Notes: a model not told the origin generated them from the sequence alone. 47,156 nucleotides of DNA from an uncultured Roseburia sp. (GCA_900756925.1 CAAELX010000012.1:1-47156); one strand, 5' to 3'; shown: positions 1-8,501, counted from the stretch's first letter. Numbers and translations are program-made.

Positions 1-81
1 CTGTCTCTTTTCATTTGGGTAGTATATCTCTTATGTATTTCTTTACTACTCCGCATTTCATTTGCTATGTTCAGGCAGTAA
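1..81 (+). CDS. possible C-terminal end of a membrane protein cut by the window edge
   Basis: From base 1 a reading frame runs open for 26 codons to a TAA at 79-81. The translated tail is strongly hydrophobic (rich in L, I, V, F) and ends in a short polar stretch (MFRQ), as the last membrane segment of a permease or polysaccharide-export protein might. There is too little sequence to name a family, and an open frame this short can occur by chance in AT-rich DNA. No terminator is obvious after it. Confidence 0.2.
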   Translation: MSLFIWVVYLLCISLLLRISFAMFRQ

Positions 82-282
82 GTATTCTATATAGATTGAA
101 TTATGACCAGTAACATGTTTCGGGCTTTCAGGCGACGTAATCTTTATACTGCTGTCTATCATTGGATTTGATCATTTTTTTTAATGAAAGCACCCACATA
201 TCACTGTATTTAATGAGTTGAAAACATGATCAATAAAACTATAGCATTAAGATCCACAGCTGCCGTTCCATACCCTACGTAT

Positions 283-441
283 GCCGAAAGAGAGCGGTAC
301 TTCCGGAGAAATATCCTCTACGCCACGGAGATGAGACCCTGGTTGATTCTCGAAGCCTTTGCTGAGAGAATCAGCCGCTTAGGGGCTCATCGGAGTGTCT
401 GGCGTAATGGAATTTCGTAGGAAGTACCGCTCTCTTTTGGC
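283..441. repeat. long nested palindromic element (family B)
   Basis: The outer arms 283-304 and 420-441 are inverted repeats of 22 nt with one mismatch. Inside them are nested complementary pairs: TACGCCA (319-325) with TGGCGTA (400-406), GATGAG (330-335) with CTCATC (386-391), and GGTTGATTCTC (341-351) with GAGAATCAGCC (366-376). The whole 159-bp piece can therefore fold into one long interrupted hairpin. No T-run follows either end, so it is not a plain terminator. It lies beyond the 3' end of the minus-strand glycosidase gene. It could be a structured RNA, a MITE-like repeat or a REP-type palindrome; its sequence differs from the three elements near 28, 34 and 35 kb. The 226-420 open frame through it looks like a chance ORF. 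Confidence 0.6.
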
Positions 442-494
442 TAACACAGCCTAACGCTCGGCAGCGTCCCTTAGTTCCTTAAACCCCAGTTTGC

Positions 495-2519
495 CTAAAA
501 CTTCCAAAGCACCTTCCTGCTGTCCTCAACCGATGCAAACGGTCCAGGAATCACATCCAGGCTGCGGTGATTTCCGAGGTAGTCAGTATCGAAGGTGATC
601 GGTGTTCCATCTGGATTCTCGAAGCACTCTTCCGGCTCGAAAGCTTCGCCGAGTGTGGAAGTGTGGATCATGTCGTCGTTCAGACCGCCGAGGGCTGCAA
701 TAATCTCGTAAACGTTTGTCTGGACAGTATAAGCACCGTTTTCTTCCATAAGGACGGTTTTAACTTCCGAAGCGGTATCGCTTAAGCTGTGCGGTTCTTT
801 CTTGAATCCCTTTGCACCATTTAAATATACATTTCCATCAATCCATACTGGCAGATGACGGAAGTGATATGGCATCAGCTTGATCATGTCAGCTGGTTTG
901 TCCAGTTCGAAATTAGCGATCCATTCATCGTAAGTCGGATATTCGTCAAAGACAAAGGTTCCAACTTCGGAGTTGTCGGGCATATCCATACCCATATCGT
1001 TGGTCTTCTCTGTTACGTCGACCGGATAATGCTGCACAAAAATATTATTATAGAAACGGTTGTCTCCGTGCAGGATTGTCTGGAAGCCCATAACTTCTGT
1101 GCGGTGTGGAATATGATAAGGTGTGAAACGGGGCTGGTTCGATCCGTCAACGGGGAAGTCTGTTCCACCTCCGATTGAGGTTAAGGCGCCAAGAATCAGG
1201 TTGTGTACCACAGCAACACCCTGCGTTGCAAGACGGAGGGATGCTTTGGAGAGTAACAGATTATTGTCGATCAGAGTAGGACCGTGACCAACTTCAACGA
1301 AAATATCCTGGCTCATCATGCCACCCATCGGGCGAGGGCATCCTTCCGGTGCCATATTGTCGTGCAGAAGGTTCTGCGTAATGCGGGTTCCCTGTGCTTC
1401 CCAGTCACACCAGATACCCATCGTGCTGTGGTGGATATGGTTGCGGCGGAAAATAACGTCGATTGCAGCATGAAACTTGATACCAGCGATCTCTGCGCCA
1501 CCGAGCTCCTGCATGTTGTTAATATGGTGAATTTCGTTGTCTTCAATAACACTGAAAACGCAGCCCTGCCTGCCGACGATACCTGCCTGCTCGCAGTGGT
1601 GGATGTGACAGCGTCTTACGATGTGGCTTCCGACCTTTTCTTTCAGCCATCCATGGTACTGACCTTTGCATACAGCGTCGCGCTCCATCTGGGTCGGACT
1701 TTTTACTTTCTTATAAGTGAAATAATGGTTGTTGTCCGGATCGCAGTATTTTCCGAGGGAGATACCAGCACATTTGCTGTTGCTGATCTCGCAGTCCTCA
1801 ATAATCCAGCCCTTGCTCCAGTGAGGCCCGATCATACCGTCCTGGAAAGCGGCAGGTGGAGCCCATGTGGTAGCTGCTTTATTGATGTTGAAGCCACTTA
1901 CGGTGATATAGCCGACCCCTTCTTTGGAAGGCATGAAGCATTCACGGCGTACGTTAATCTCAACATTTTCCTCATTTGGGTTAGCACCCTGGAAGTTTGC
2001 GTAGATCACGGTCTCATCAGTCTCGGTATCCTGTGTGGTATACCATTTGTATACAGAAAATTCTTTTTCCCAGGAACTCTCATAGACAGAAGGATGTAAG
2101 CAGTCCTCTAACGTATCTGCTTCGTAGAGTGCGCGGTCATTTAAGTAGACAGCACCGGTGTGTTTTGTGACAGGTGCGAAATACCAGTCTCCCATGACAT
2201 ATGTGGTGTATGGATTATAGGATCCGAACACGCTGTTTTTTACCCTGCATACCCATACATTTCCTTCATACGGAGCCCACGTCTTAACCGGTTCTGCTCC
2301 GGTGATGACAGCTCCAAGCGGAGTGGTGCTTGTGTAAGTGATGCGGGCATCCCAAGTTCCGGCGTTGACCGGATCGACGTATTCGCGGTAAACGCCCGGA
2401 GCGACGAGGACTTCATCCCCTGCGACAGCAGCTTTTGCGGCTTCACGGATGGTTTTGAATGGCATTTCTTTTGAGCCGTTGCCATTTCTTCCGGCGTTGC
2501 AGTCAACATAAAGTTTCAT
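495..2519 (-). CDS. GH120-type beta-xylosidase, right-handed beta-helix protein
   Basis: This 674-residue protein has no signal peptide, so it is probably cytoplasmic. The N-terminus (YVDCNAGRNGNGSKEMPFKT, then GVYREYVDP) is typical of parallel beta-helix enzymes, followed by repeated N/H-rich helix rungs (HIHHCEQAGI, NEIHHINN, NHIHHSTMGI). The overall plan and length match family GH120, whose characterised member XylC releases xylose from xylo-oligosaccharides. In that family an Asp nucleophile and a Glu acid/base lie in the motifs around CDWEAQGT and FVEVGHGP; here these are D372 and E409. The gap between them is longer than the 23 residues I recall for XylC, owing to a loop rich in P, G and M (about 388-402). 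The ribosome site AAGGGGG lies 10 nt before the ATG. An alternative is another beta-helix polysaccharide enzyme; the family call rests on recalled motifs, not an alignment. Confidence 0.65.
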   Translation of the reverse strand: MKLYVDCNAGRNGNGSKEMPFKTIREAAKAAVAGDEVLVAPGVYREYVDPVNAGTWDARITYTSTTPLGAVITGAEPVKTWAPYEGNVWVCRVKNSVFGSYNPYTTYVMGDWYFAPVTKHTGAVYLNDRALYEADTLEDCLHPSVYESSWEKEFSVYKWYTTQDTETDETVIYANFQGANPNEENVEINVRRECFMPSKEGVGYITVSGFNINKAATTWAPPAAFQDGMIGPHWSKGWIIEDCEISNSKCAGISLGKYCDPDNNHYFTYKKVKSPTQMERDAVCKGQYHGWLKEKVGSHIVRRCHIHHCEQAGIVGRQGCVFSVIEDNEIHHINNMQELGGAEIAGIKFHAAIDVIFRRNHIHHSTMGIWCDWEAQGTRITQNLLHDNMAPEGCPRPMGGMMSQDIFVEVGHGPTLIDNNLLLSKASLRLATQGVAVVHNLILGALTSIGGGTDFPVDGSNQPRFTPYHIPHRTEVMGFQTILHGDNRFYNNIFVQHYPVDVTEKTNDMGMDMPDNSEVGTFVFDEYPTYDEWIANFELDKPADMIKLMPYHFRHLPVWIDGNVYLNGAKGFKKEPHSLSDTASEVKTVLMEENGAYTVQTNVYEIIAALGGLNDDMIHTSTLGEAFEPEECFENPDGTPITFDTDYLGNHRSLDVIPGPFASVEDSRKVLWKF

Positions 2520-2572
2520 GATGTAAAAATTCCCCCTTCACATAATACTTTATCATATTAATCACACGATGC

Positions 2573-2584
2573 GTTAACGTTAAC
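2573..2584. promoter_or_regulatory. LacI-family-type operator upstream of the GH120 gene
   Basis: GTTAACGTTAAC is a perfect 12-bp palindrome with a central CG, extended to TGTTAACGTTAACGCA with partial symmetry on the minus strand. This is the layout of operators bound by LacI/CcpA-family repressors of sugar genes. It lies 54-65 bp upstream of the beta-xylosidase start, overlapping the probable -35 region of the minus-strand promoter. No LacI-type gene is present in this window, so the regulator would be elsewhere. Confidence 0.5.
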
Positions 2585-2663
2585 ACATCATCGATTATCT
2601 GATTGTATCATATACATGATGCTAGTGTCAAAAGGTATTCTGCAGAAAGTACTTGAAATAGAG

Positions 2664-2693
2664 TTGAATGGTTCAGAAAAAATATGGTATGCT
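2664..2693 (+). promoter_or_regulatory. possible promoter of rsmI
   Basis: TTGAAT and TATGCT are separated by 18 bp, about 120 bp before the rsmI start on the same strand. The match is moderate and no other obvious promoter is seen in the 297-bp gap after the divergent GH120 gene. Confidence 0.3.
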
Positions 2694-2816
2694 GTGTATA
2701 GGAAGCCAGACACATGGGAATGTATGCTGGGGATGGAAGGAATAGAATATCAGATTCATCAGACAGAAAAATTGCAATAGAGGAAAATAGAGAGTAAAGA
2801 GCAGGGAGAAACAATT

Positions 2817-3665
2817 ATGGCAGGAAAATTATACTTATGTGCAACCCCAATCGGCAATCTGGAGGATATCACCTACAGAGTGCTGCGCACCTTAAAGGAG
2901 GTAGATCTGATCGCGGCGGAGGATACGAGAAATTCGATCAAGCTGCTGAATCATTTTGAAGTCAAAACACCGATGACAAGCTATCACGAATTCAATAAGA
3001 TCGATAAGGCGTACACGCTCGTGGATAAGCTGCGCGAAGGGAAGAATATCGCGCTCATCACGGATGCCGGGACACCGGGAATCTCAGATCCGGGGGAAGA
3101 TCTTGTGCGTATCTGCTACGAGGAGGGAATCGAAGTGACATCCCTTCCGGGACCGGCGGCATGCATTACGGCGCTTACGATGTCCGGGCTTGCTACGAGG
3201 CGGTTCGCGTTTGAAGCGTTTTTGCCAAGGGATAAGAAGGAGCGGGCACAGATCCTCGGTCAGCTTGCCAATGAGACACGGACGATGATTCTATATGAGG
3301 CGCCACATCGTCTGGTGAGAACTTTGGAAGAATTACAGGGAGTGCTTGGAAGTGACAGAAGACTGACGGTTTGCAAGGAGCTTACGAAGCGTTATGAGCA
3401 GAAAATGCAGACAACCTTCGACGATGCGCTCCGCTATTATGCGGAGAATGAACCGCGCGGCGAGTATGTGCTTGTGATCGAAGGAAAGAGCTTTGAAAAG
3501 ATCGCAGAAGAAGAGAAGAAGAGCTGGGAATCTATGACTTTAGAGGAGCATATGCAGGTGTACGAGAGCCAGGGCGTGGACCATAAAGAGGCGATGAAGC
3601 TTGTAGCGAAAGACCGCGGAATCAGCAAGAGGGATGTGTATCAGGCGCTGCTGCGGCAGGAATAA
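2817..3665 (+). CDS. rsmI: 16S rRNA (cytidine-1402-2'-O)-methyltransferase RsmI
   Basis: This 282-residue SAM-dependent enzyme of the tetrapyrrole-methylase fold adds a 2'-O-methyl group to C1402 of 16S rRNA in the decoding centre. The family hallmarks are clear: LYLCATPIGNLEDIT at the N-terminus, AAEDTRNS near residue 35, ALITDAGTPGISDPG near 80-94, SLPGPAACITAL near 108-119, and ILYEAPHR near 157. The length is normal for RsmI. The start has an AGGGAGA ribosome site a few bases upstream. The gene stands alone between a divergent glycosidase and a convergent regulator gene. The C-terminal EEHMQVYESQGVDHKEAMKLVAKDRGISKRDVYQALL segment is the usual RsmI tail. Confidence 0.95.
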   Translation: MAGKLYLCATPIGNLEDITYRVLRTLKEVDLIAAEDTRNSIKLLNHFEVKTPMTSYHEFNKIDKAYTLVDKLREGKNIALITDAGTPGISDPGEDLVRICYEEGIEVTSLPGPAACITALTMSGLATRRFAFEAFLPRDKKERAQILGQLANETRTMILYEAPHRLVRTLEELQGVLGSDRRLTVCKELTKRYEQKMQTTFDDALRYYAENEPRGEYVLVIEGKSFEKIAEEEKKSWESMTLEEHMQVYESQGVDHKEAMKLVAKDRGISKRDVYQALLRQE

Positions 3666-3824
3666 AAAGATAGGCAGACAGACGAGAGGATGGTCTATCT
3701 TGTGATCTGCCGGAAAAATCCCTGTGCCCCGTGGCTTAACAGTGATAAGGAACGGGCTGCTGCTCTTTTTTCTGCTATTTATCAGAAGGAGAATTGAAAA
3801 ATAGGTAGAATCAACTTATGTTCG

Positions 3825-4556
3825 TCAAAGAAAGGAATCAGTAACAATTTCTTCATCCGCTAGCATACGGTATCCAACGCCAAGCTCGTTGATGATGTAG
3901 CGCTTTTCACCGGGTGTCACGCCCATTTTCTTGCGGATATTCTTCATGTTGACTTGCAGTTTCTTGACGCTGCCATAGTCAGAATACCCCCAGACGGCGC
4001 GGATGATCGCAGCATATGTCAGCACCTTTCCGGCATGAATGGAGAGAAACGCCATGATGTTGTATTCCGTCTGGGTCAGGTCAATCTCGTCTTTACCTAC
4101 AAAAACCTGTCGTGTATCGTAATCGATCAGCAAGTCCTGAAGGCGGAATTTCCCGCCAGGGGTACTATCATTCTCTGTGCTGTGTCGATGGCTGCGGAGA
4201 ACGGCGCGGATACGAGCCAACAATTCCTCCGTACCAAAGGGCTTGGTGATATAATCATTCGCCCCCAGATCCAGCATCTCCACCTTGTCTCTCTCGTTAG
4301 AACGAGCGGAGAGCACAATGATGGGCACAGTGTCCGTTTTTCGCACCTCTTGAATCAGACTCATGCCATCCCGATCCGGCAGACCTAGATCCAGAATGAT
4401 GAGGTCTGGATGATGGGAAGCGTACATCATCATACCGAGCGCACAGGTCTCCGCACAGAGCACCTGATAGTCGCTGATTTCCAGATTAGCTTTAATAAAG
4501 CTTCGAATGTTGGCTTCATCCTCTACAATCAGGATCTTGAATTTGTTATTGCCCAT
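3825..4556 (-). CDS. OmpR/KdpE-type response regulator
   Basis: The protein has 243 residues if started at the ATG at 4554-4556, which has AGGAGGAGA just upstream; a longer frame to 4787 is only open sequence inside the kinase gene. A receiver domain occupies about residues 7-120, with the acidic pair near E12/D13, phosphoacceptor D56 in IILDLGLPD, and the K of ITKPFG. A winged-helix DNA-binding domain (about 145-235) follows, ending in YIINELGVGYRM, typical of KdpE. It is the partner of the kinase upstream and overlaps its last 11 bp, so the two are co-transcribed and translationally coupled. KdpE relatives respond to K+ limitation or turgor, but no kdpFABC genes are in this window, so the target is unknown. 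No clear terminator is seen between it and convergent rsmI. Confidence 0.85.
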   Translation of the reverse strand: MGNNKFKILIVEDEANIRSFIKANLEISDYQVLCAETCALGMMMYASHHPDLIILDLGLPDRDGMSLIQEVRKTDTVPIIVLSARSNERDKVEMLDLGANDYITKPFGTEELLARIRAVLRSHRHSTENDSTPGGKFRLQDLLIDYDTRQVFVGKDEIDLTQTEYNIMAFLSIHAGKVLTYAAIIRAVWGYSDYGSVKKLQVNMKNIRKKMGVTPGEKRYIINELGVGYRMLADEEIVTDSFL

Positions 4557-5607
4557 CGTCTTCTCCTCCTCTTTCCAGAGCAAAGCGGAATACCGCACCG
4601 CCGTCACTTTTATTTTCTGCAGTAATGTCACTGTCGTGCGCCTTGACGATAGCGGCGCACACAGACAGCCCGATTCCCATATTGCTGCGTGTCCCGTCCA
4701 CCGGCGCGACGGACTTTTCATACGTTCCGGTAAAAATTTTTTGAAGCGCATTTTCCGGGATGCCGCAACCATTGTCAGCAACCTCAAATACCGCCTTGTT
4801 TTCCACGAGAGAAACGGAAAGCGTCAGCTCCGTCATTCCTTTTGCGTGGAACACAGCGTTTTCTAGAAGATTCAGCAGCACCTGCTCAATAAGGAGCGAG
4901 TCCATGGGAATGTCTACAAACTCATCCGGTATCTGCGTGATGACCTTCTGATTCGGATGCTTTTTGGAAAACTTCATCAAAACGGAGTCGATCAGCTCAT
5001 CTAAAACGGTGGGCGTCTTCACGACATCCACATTCGTGCCGTCGATCCTTGTGACAGACAGGAGATTCTCAACCATGCGGATGAGCCATTCGCTGTCCTC
5101 CTGAATTTCGCCAAGCAGCTTGAGGTGCTGCTCCTTTGGCAGCGCATCATACTTGGAGATCAGTGTGGAGGATGACCCGTATATGGAGGTAAGGGGCGTG
5201 CGCAGGTCATGGGAGATCGCCCGGAGCAGATTGCCGCGCATTCTCTCTTTTTCGTTTTCTGAGCGCAGCTTCTCCTGATTGCGGATACGAATGTTCAGCG
5301 TACTTGTGGAAACTGCGACAGCCAACATGATGACGGCAGATAGGATGCTTTCCTCTACGAAAAAGTCAAAAGCATAGTACGGATAGGTGAAAGCAAAATT
5401 CACAGCAAACACACTGACGATGGCAGAGGCGATACCATAGCAATACCCATGCGTTTTCAGTGAGATCAAAAACACACCGAACACAAAAATCATGGGTACC
5501 AGCGTCTGCGTGGTAAAGAGCTTCTGAATAAGCATGTTGATGGCAAAGGCACTGAAAAAAATAAGGATGGAAAATAGAATATCCTTTTGTCGTTGACGGT
5601 TCTTCAT
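4546..5607 (-). CDS. KdpD-like membrane sensor histidine kinase, lacking the KdpD input domain
   Basis: The protein has 353 residues from the ATG at 5605-5607, which has AGGAG 7-8 nt upstream; an ATG at 5676 would add 23 residues without a better ribosome site. Four hydrophobic segments (about residues 10-30, 35-50, 55-78 and 85-103) match the DUF4118 membrane domain of KdpD. The kinase core follows: H133 in AISHDLRTPLTSIYG, an N-box around N246/N250, DNGCGIP at 278-284, and GIGL at 311-314. Full-length KdpD has an extra N-terminal KdpD/USP region of several hundred residues that is absent here, so this is the short class. It presumably phosphorylates the adjacent regulator. It is transcribed away from the CNNM-family gene at 5765. 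Confidence 0.85.
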   Translation of the reverse strand: MKNRQRQKDILFSILIFFSAFAINMLIQKLFTTQTLVPMIFVFGVFLISLKTHGYCYGIASAIVSVFAVNFAFTYPYYAFDFFVEESILSAVIMLAVAVSTSTLNIRIRNQEKLRSENEKERMRGNLLRAISHDLRTPLTSIYGSSSTLISKYDALPKEQHLKLLGEIQEDSEWLIRMVENLLSVTRIDGTNVDVVKTPTVLDELIDSVLMKFSKKHPNQKVITQIPDEFVDIPMDSLLIEQVLLNLLENAVFHAKGMTELTLSVSLVENKAVFEVADNGCGIPENALQKIFTGTYEKSVAPVDGTRSNMGIGLSVCAAIVKAHDSDITAENKSDGGAVFRFALERGGEDDGQ

Positions 5608-5764
5608 CCTGTTTCTCCTAAACGATATGTTGGCATTATTGTACTGCATAAGCGGAAACGCTTCAAGATTTCTCACAAAAGAATATTGCCACGCACTTGT
5701 TTCTTTACCAAATCTACACCGGAGAAATGCTATGATATAAGCACACTGTAAAAAGGAGAAAGAA

Positions 5765-7012
5765 ATGAATTATTTTGGAAGTATTTTCGCAATGGTGATT
5801 TGCATTGCCATGTCCGCCTATTTCAGCGCCACAGAAACGGCGTTCTCGTCTCTGAATAAGACCCGCCTCAAGGTATTGGCGGACAATGGAAACAAGCGGG
5901 CAGCATTGGCGCTCAAGCTGTCCGAAGACTATGACAAGCTGATCTCCACCATCCTGATCGGAAACAATATCGTAAATATCATGGTGGCGTCTATCGGCAC
6001 ACTTCTGTTCGTAGGGCTTTACGGCGATATTGGCGCGACGGTCTCTACGGTCGTCGTAACGATCGTTGTTCTGATTTTTGGTGAGATCACCCCCAAAAGT
6101 ATTGCGAAGGATACCCCTGAACGCTTTGCTTTGTTCAGTGCTCCGTTTATCCGTCTCTGGATTTGGGTGCTGACGCCGCTGAATTTTCTCTTTTCCCGGT
6201 GGAAAAAGTTGGTTTCTCACTTCTTCAAGACAGACGACGACGCAAAAATGTCCCACGAGGAACTGCTCCTTTTCATGGAGGATGTGGAGCAGGATGGCAG
6301 CATTGATGAAAGCGAGGGCGAGTTGCTGCGCAATGCCCTTGAATTCCGCGACCTGACGGCGGCAGAAATTCTGACACATCGAATCGACTTGGAGGCCGTG
6401 GACATCGGCGAGAGCCATGAGAAAATAGCCAGAGCCTTTACACAGTCCCGCTGTTCTCGCCTGCTGGTCTACCGGGATACCATCGATCAGATTATCGGCG
6501 TTCTTCATCAGAAGGATTTCTATATCAACGGCAAAATGGCAGATCAGCCTATTACGGAGATCATGACAGAACCGTTGTTCGTCTATCAGTACACAAAAAT
6601 CCGGGATATTTTGAAAATGCTCCAGCATCAGAAGTCTCATGTCGCCGTGGTTGTAGATGATTTCGGTGGAACGCTTGGTATTGTTACAATGGAAGATATT
6701 CTGGAAGAACTGGTTGGTGAAATTTGGGACGAACACGACGAGGTGGAAGAAGATTTTGAAAAGCTGGACGAGAACACCTACCGCGTGGACTGCTCCGTCA
6801 GCCTGGAGGATTTTATGGAATTTTTTGACGTCAAGCTGGAATCGGACAGTGTTTCTGTCGGCGGCTGGGTCATGGAGCAGCTGAATAGAGTCCCTGCCAA
6901 GGGAGATTCTTTTGCTGTACAGAATTTAGAAATCACGGTCTCTAATCTGAGTGCATACAGGGTATTCTTCATTACAGTCAGGCAATGTGACGTGTGTTCG
7001 GTCTGCGAATAA
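5765..7012 (+). CDS. CNNM/CorC-HlyC family membrane protein (DUF21-CBS-CorC), possible Mg2+ efflux protein
   Basis: This 415-residue protein has three parts. A DUF21 membrane domain (about 1-185) opens with a family-typical SAYFSATETAFSSLNKTRL and contains FGEITPKSIA. A CBS pair (about 205-315) includes RLLVYRDTIDQIIGVLHQKD. A CorC_HlyC domain (about 330-405) contains the family-typical GWVMEQLNRVPAKGDSF. Homologues (MpfA, YhdP, mammalian CNNM) export or sense Mg2+; older annotations call them hemolysins. An AAAGGAG ribosome site precedes the ATG. The last residues (RQCDVCSVCE) are unlike the basic ending usual in the family, so the C-terminus may have been altered. It is divergent from the KdpD-like gene and followed after 82 bp by a permease gene. 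Confidence 0.85.
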   Translation: MNYFGSIFAMVICIAMSAYFSATETAFSSLNKTRLKVLADNGNKRAALALKLSEDYDKLISTILIGNNIVNIMVASIGTLLFVGLYGDIGATVSTVVVTIVVLIFGEITPKSIAKDTPERFALFSAPFIRLWIWVLTPLNFLFSRWKKLVSHFFKTDDDAKMSHEELLLFMEDVEQDGSIDESEGELLRNALEFRDLTAAEILTHRIDLEAVDIGESHEKIARAFTQSRCSRLLVYRDTIDQIIGVLHQKDFYINGKMADQPITEIMTEPLFVYQYTKIRDILKMLQHQKSHVAVVVDDFGGTLGIVTMEDILEELVGEIWDEHDEVEEDFEKLDENTYRVDCSVSLEDFMEFFDVKLESDSVSVGGWVMEQLNRVPAKGDSFAVQNLEITVSNLSAYRVFFITVRQCDVCSVCE

Positions 7013-7094
7013 GAAAGCTATCGCGCGATTCTAAAGCCCTGCAAAAATGCTTTGGGATTTGGAAGGGTTTCCCATACTGACGGAAAGGAAAAAC

Positions 7095-8279
7095 ATGGAG
7101 AAAAAAATAAAAAACACGACCGGTAACAGAAATGAGAATCCTGCACCGCAGGGAAATAAATGGCCGGACGAGACGAGCATCCACTATATCATCCGTGCAT
7201 TGCTGCTGCTTATTGTATTTGCATGGGCGTTGGTAAACCATGACATTGTTTTGCGTTTTCTCGGCAAGACGCTTGCGCTGTTCACACCATTTTTGATCGG
7301 CGGTGTGATTGCTTTTCTGCTCAACGTAGTACTTCGGCCGTTGGAATGCTGTTGGAATAAGGTATGCCGTAAAGCTCCTGCAAAGCTGACCCGTCCTGTG
7401 TGCCTGACAGCAAGCACCGTACTTGTCATGGGAATGCTGTTTGCTGTGGTGTTTATGATGATTCCCAGCCTGCAGGAATCCGTCGATGAGTTTATCCAAA
7501 ACATGCCGGTCTATGTGGAAGAAATTGGGCGGTGGTGGACGGGCGTTGTCCAGTTTGCTGCAAAATATAACATTGTCCTGCCTGAATACACCATAGACGC
7601 TGACCTGTTGATGGAGAAGGTCACTGCCTTGATCAGCGACGAGGGAAACGACATCCTCACCGTAACGTGGGGCGCGGCAACCTCTGTCCTGTCAGTTTTG
7701 CTGGATGTCTTTTTGGGACTTGTCTTTGCTCTGTATCTGCTTGCAAAGAAGGAAGTCATTACGGCACATTTGAAAAACCTCATTGTGACTGTCCTTCCGA
7801 AAAAGAAAGCGCAGCGGCTTCTGAGCATTGCCTCTCTGACGAACCAGACCTTCACAAATTTTATCAGCGGGCAGCTTACCGAAGCAGTTATCATTGGTGT
7901 TCTGTGCTTCTTTGGAATGCTGATTCTTGGGATCCCGTATGCAGGTGCCGTCTCCGCGTTTGTGGCCGTCACTGCGCTGGTGCCGATTTTCGGTGCATGG
8001 ATCGGCGGTGGTCTTGGCGCGTTTTTGATTTTGCTGGCAGACCCCGGCAAGGCACTGTGGTTTGTTCTCTTTCTGCTTGTTTTGCAGCAGGTGGAGGGCA
8101 ATCTGATTTATCCTAAGGTGGTCGGCAAGTCCGTCGGACTTCCAGGACTGCTTGTGCTGATGGCGGTTACGATCGGCGGCGAAGCATTCGGCATCTTAGG
8201 GATGCTGTTTGGTGTTCCTGTCTGCGCCGTGCTGTTCAGCCTTTATCTGGAGTTCATGAAGAAAGCAGGCACCCTTTAA
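7095..8279 (+). CDS. AI-2E family (PerM/YtvI-like) membrane permease
   Basis: The protein has 394 residues from the ATG at 7095, which follows GGAAAGGAAAAAC; a start at 7047 would add 16 residues without a ribosome site. About eight hydrophobic segments follow the family order: two near 35-75, one near 115-135, a soluble stretch, then a tight C-terminal cluster. Family motifs include a run at about 245-262 (LTNQTFTNFISGQLTEAVII), IPYAGAVSAFVAVTALVPIFG and LQQVEGNLIYPKVVGKSVGLP. Members have been linked to autoinducer-2 export or Na+(Li+)/H+ exchange; the substrate here cannot be told. It follows the CNNM gene on the same strand and probably shares its transcript. No terminator is visible after it before the decayed fragment. 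Confidence 0.85.
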   Translation: MEKKIKNTTGNRNENPAPQGNKWPDETSIHYIIRALLLLIVFAWALVNHDIVLRFLGKTLALFTPFLIGGVIAFLLNVVLRPLECCWNKVCRKAPAKLTRPVCLTASTVLVMGMLFAVVFMMIPSLQESVDEFIQNMPVYVEEIGRWWTGVVQFAAKYNIVLPEYTIDADLLMEKVTALISDEGNDILTVTWGAATSVLSVLLDVFLGLVFALYLLAKKEVITAHLKNLIVTVLPKKKAQRLLSIASLTNQTFTNFISGQLTEAVIIGVLCFFGMLILGIPYAGAVSAFVAVTALVPIFGAWIGGGLGAFLILLADPGKALWFVLFLLVLQQVEGNLIYPKVVGKSVGLPGLLVLMAVTIGGEAFGILGMLFGVPVCAVLFSLYLEFMKKAGTL

Positions 8280-8280
8280 G

Positions 8281-8490
8281 CCGTGGTCTATTGAACAGGC
8301 TAAACTTCCGAAGGATCCGATGACGGCATACGAGTCGGGAATCATTGCGGAAAATTCCCATCTGGGTCATATCGCCACTGCAAATTTCCAGTATTACGGG
8401 ATCATCAATTCCGGCAATCCGAAAATCGTAAGTGGTCCCACATGGCAGAACAAAAAAGCGACCAGGAATTCAGAAAAATGGCATTTCTGA
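8281..8490 (+). pseudogene. decayed coding fragment of unknown family
   Basis: Directly after the permease stop, in another frame, 69 codons run open to a TGA at 8488-8490. They have protein-like composition and codon use (PWSIEQAKLPKDPMTAYE, then GIIAENSHLGHIATANFQYY). There is no ATG with a ribosome site in front, and the open frame is closed by sequence forming the terminator of the opposite gene. It therefore looks like an internal piece of a lost gene. A second frame (8442-8561, 39 codons) overlaps the tail and may be its frameshifted continuation. I do not recognise the family. Confidence 0.35.
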
Positions 8491-8501
8491 ATGACCTGGT
8501 C
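8452..8501 (-). terminator. terminator of the DUF885 lipoprotein gene
   Basis: On the minus strand GACCAGG (8501-8495) and its partner (8466-8460) close a hairpin that also contains ATTCAGAAA paired with TTCTGAAT. It is followed by GCTTTTTTG. It lies about 50 bp past the stop codon of the minus-strand gene. Confidence 0.75.

Noticed and set aside
226..420. 64-codon frame near the window start
   Set aside because: It lies almost wholly within the long nested palindrome and has no ribosome site or protein-like pattern.
1284..2099. Open frame of 271 codons on the plus strand inside the glycosidase gene
   Set aside because: It is antisense to a well-supported beta-helix protein, has no ribosome site and shows no recognisable domain.
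4557..4787. N-terminal extension of the KdpE-like regulator
   Set aside because: The 77 extra codons lie inside the kinase gene in another frame and precede a strong ribosome site with an ATG at the normal start of the receiver domain.
5714..6736. Open frame of 340 codons on the minus strand opposite the CNNM-family gene
   Set aside because: Its composition (many C, H, Q and R) is that of a reverse-complement shadow; the plus-strand gene has all family domains.
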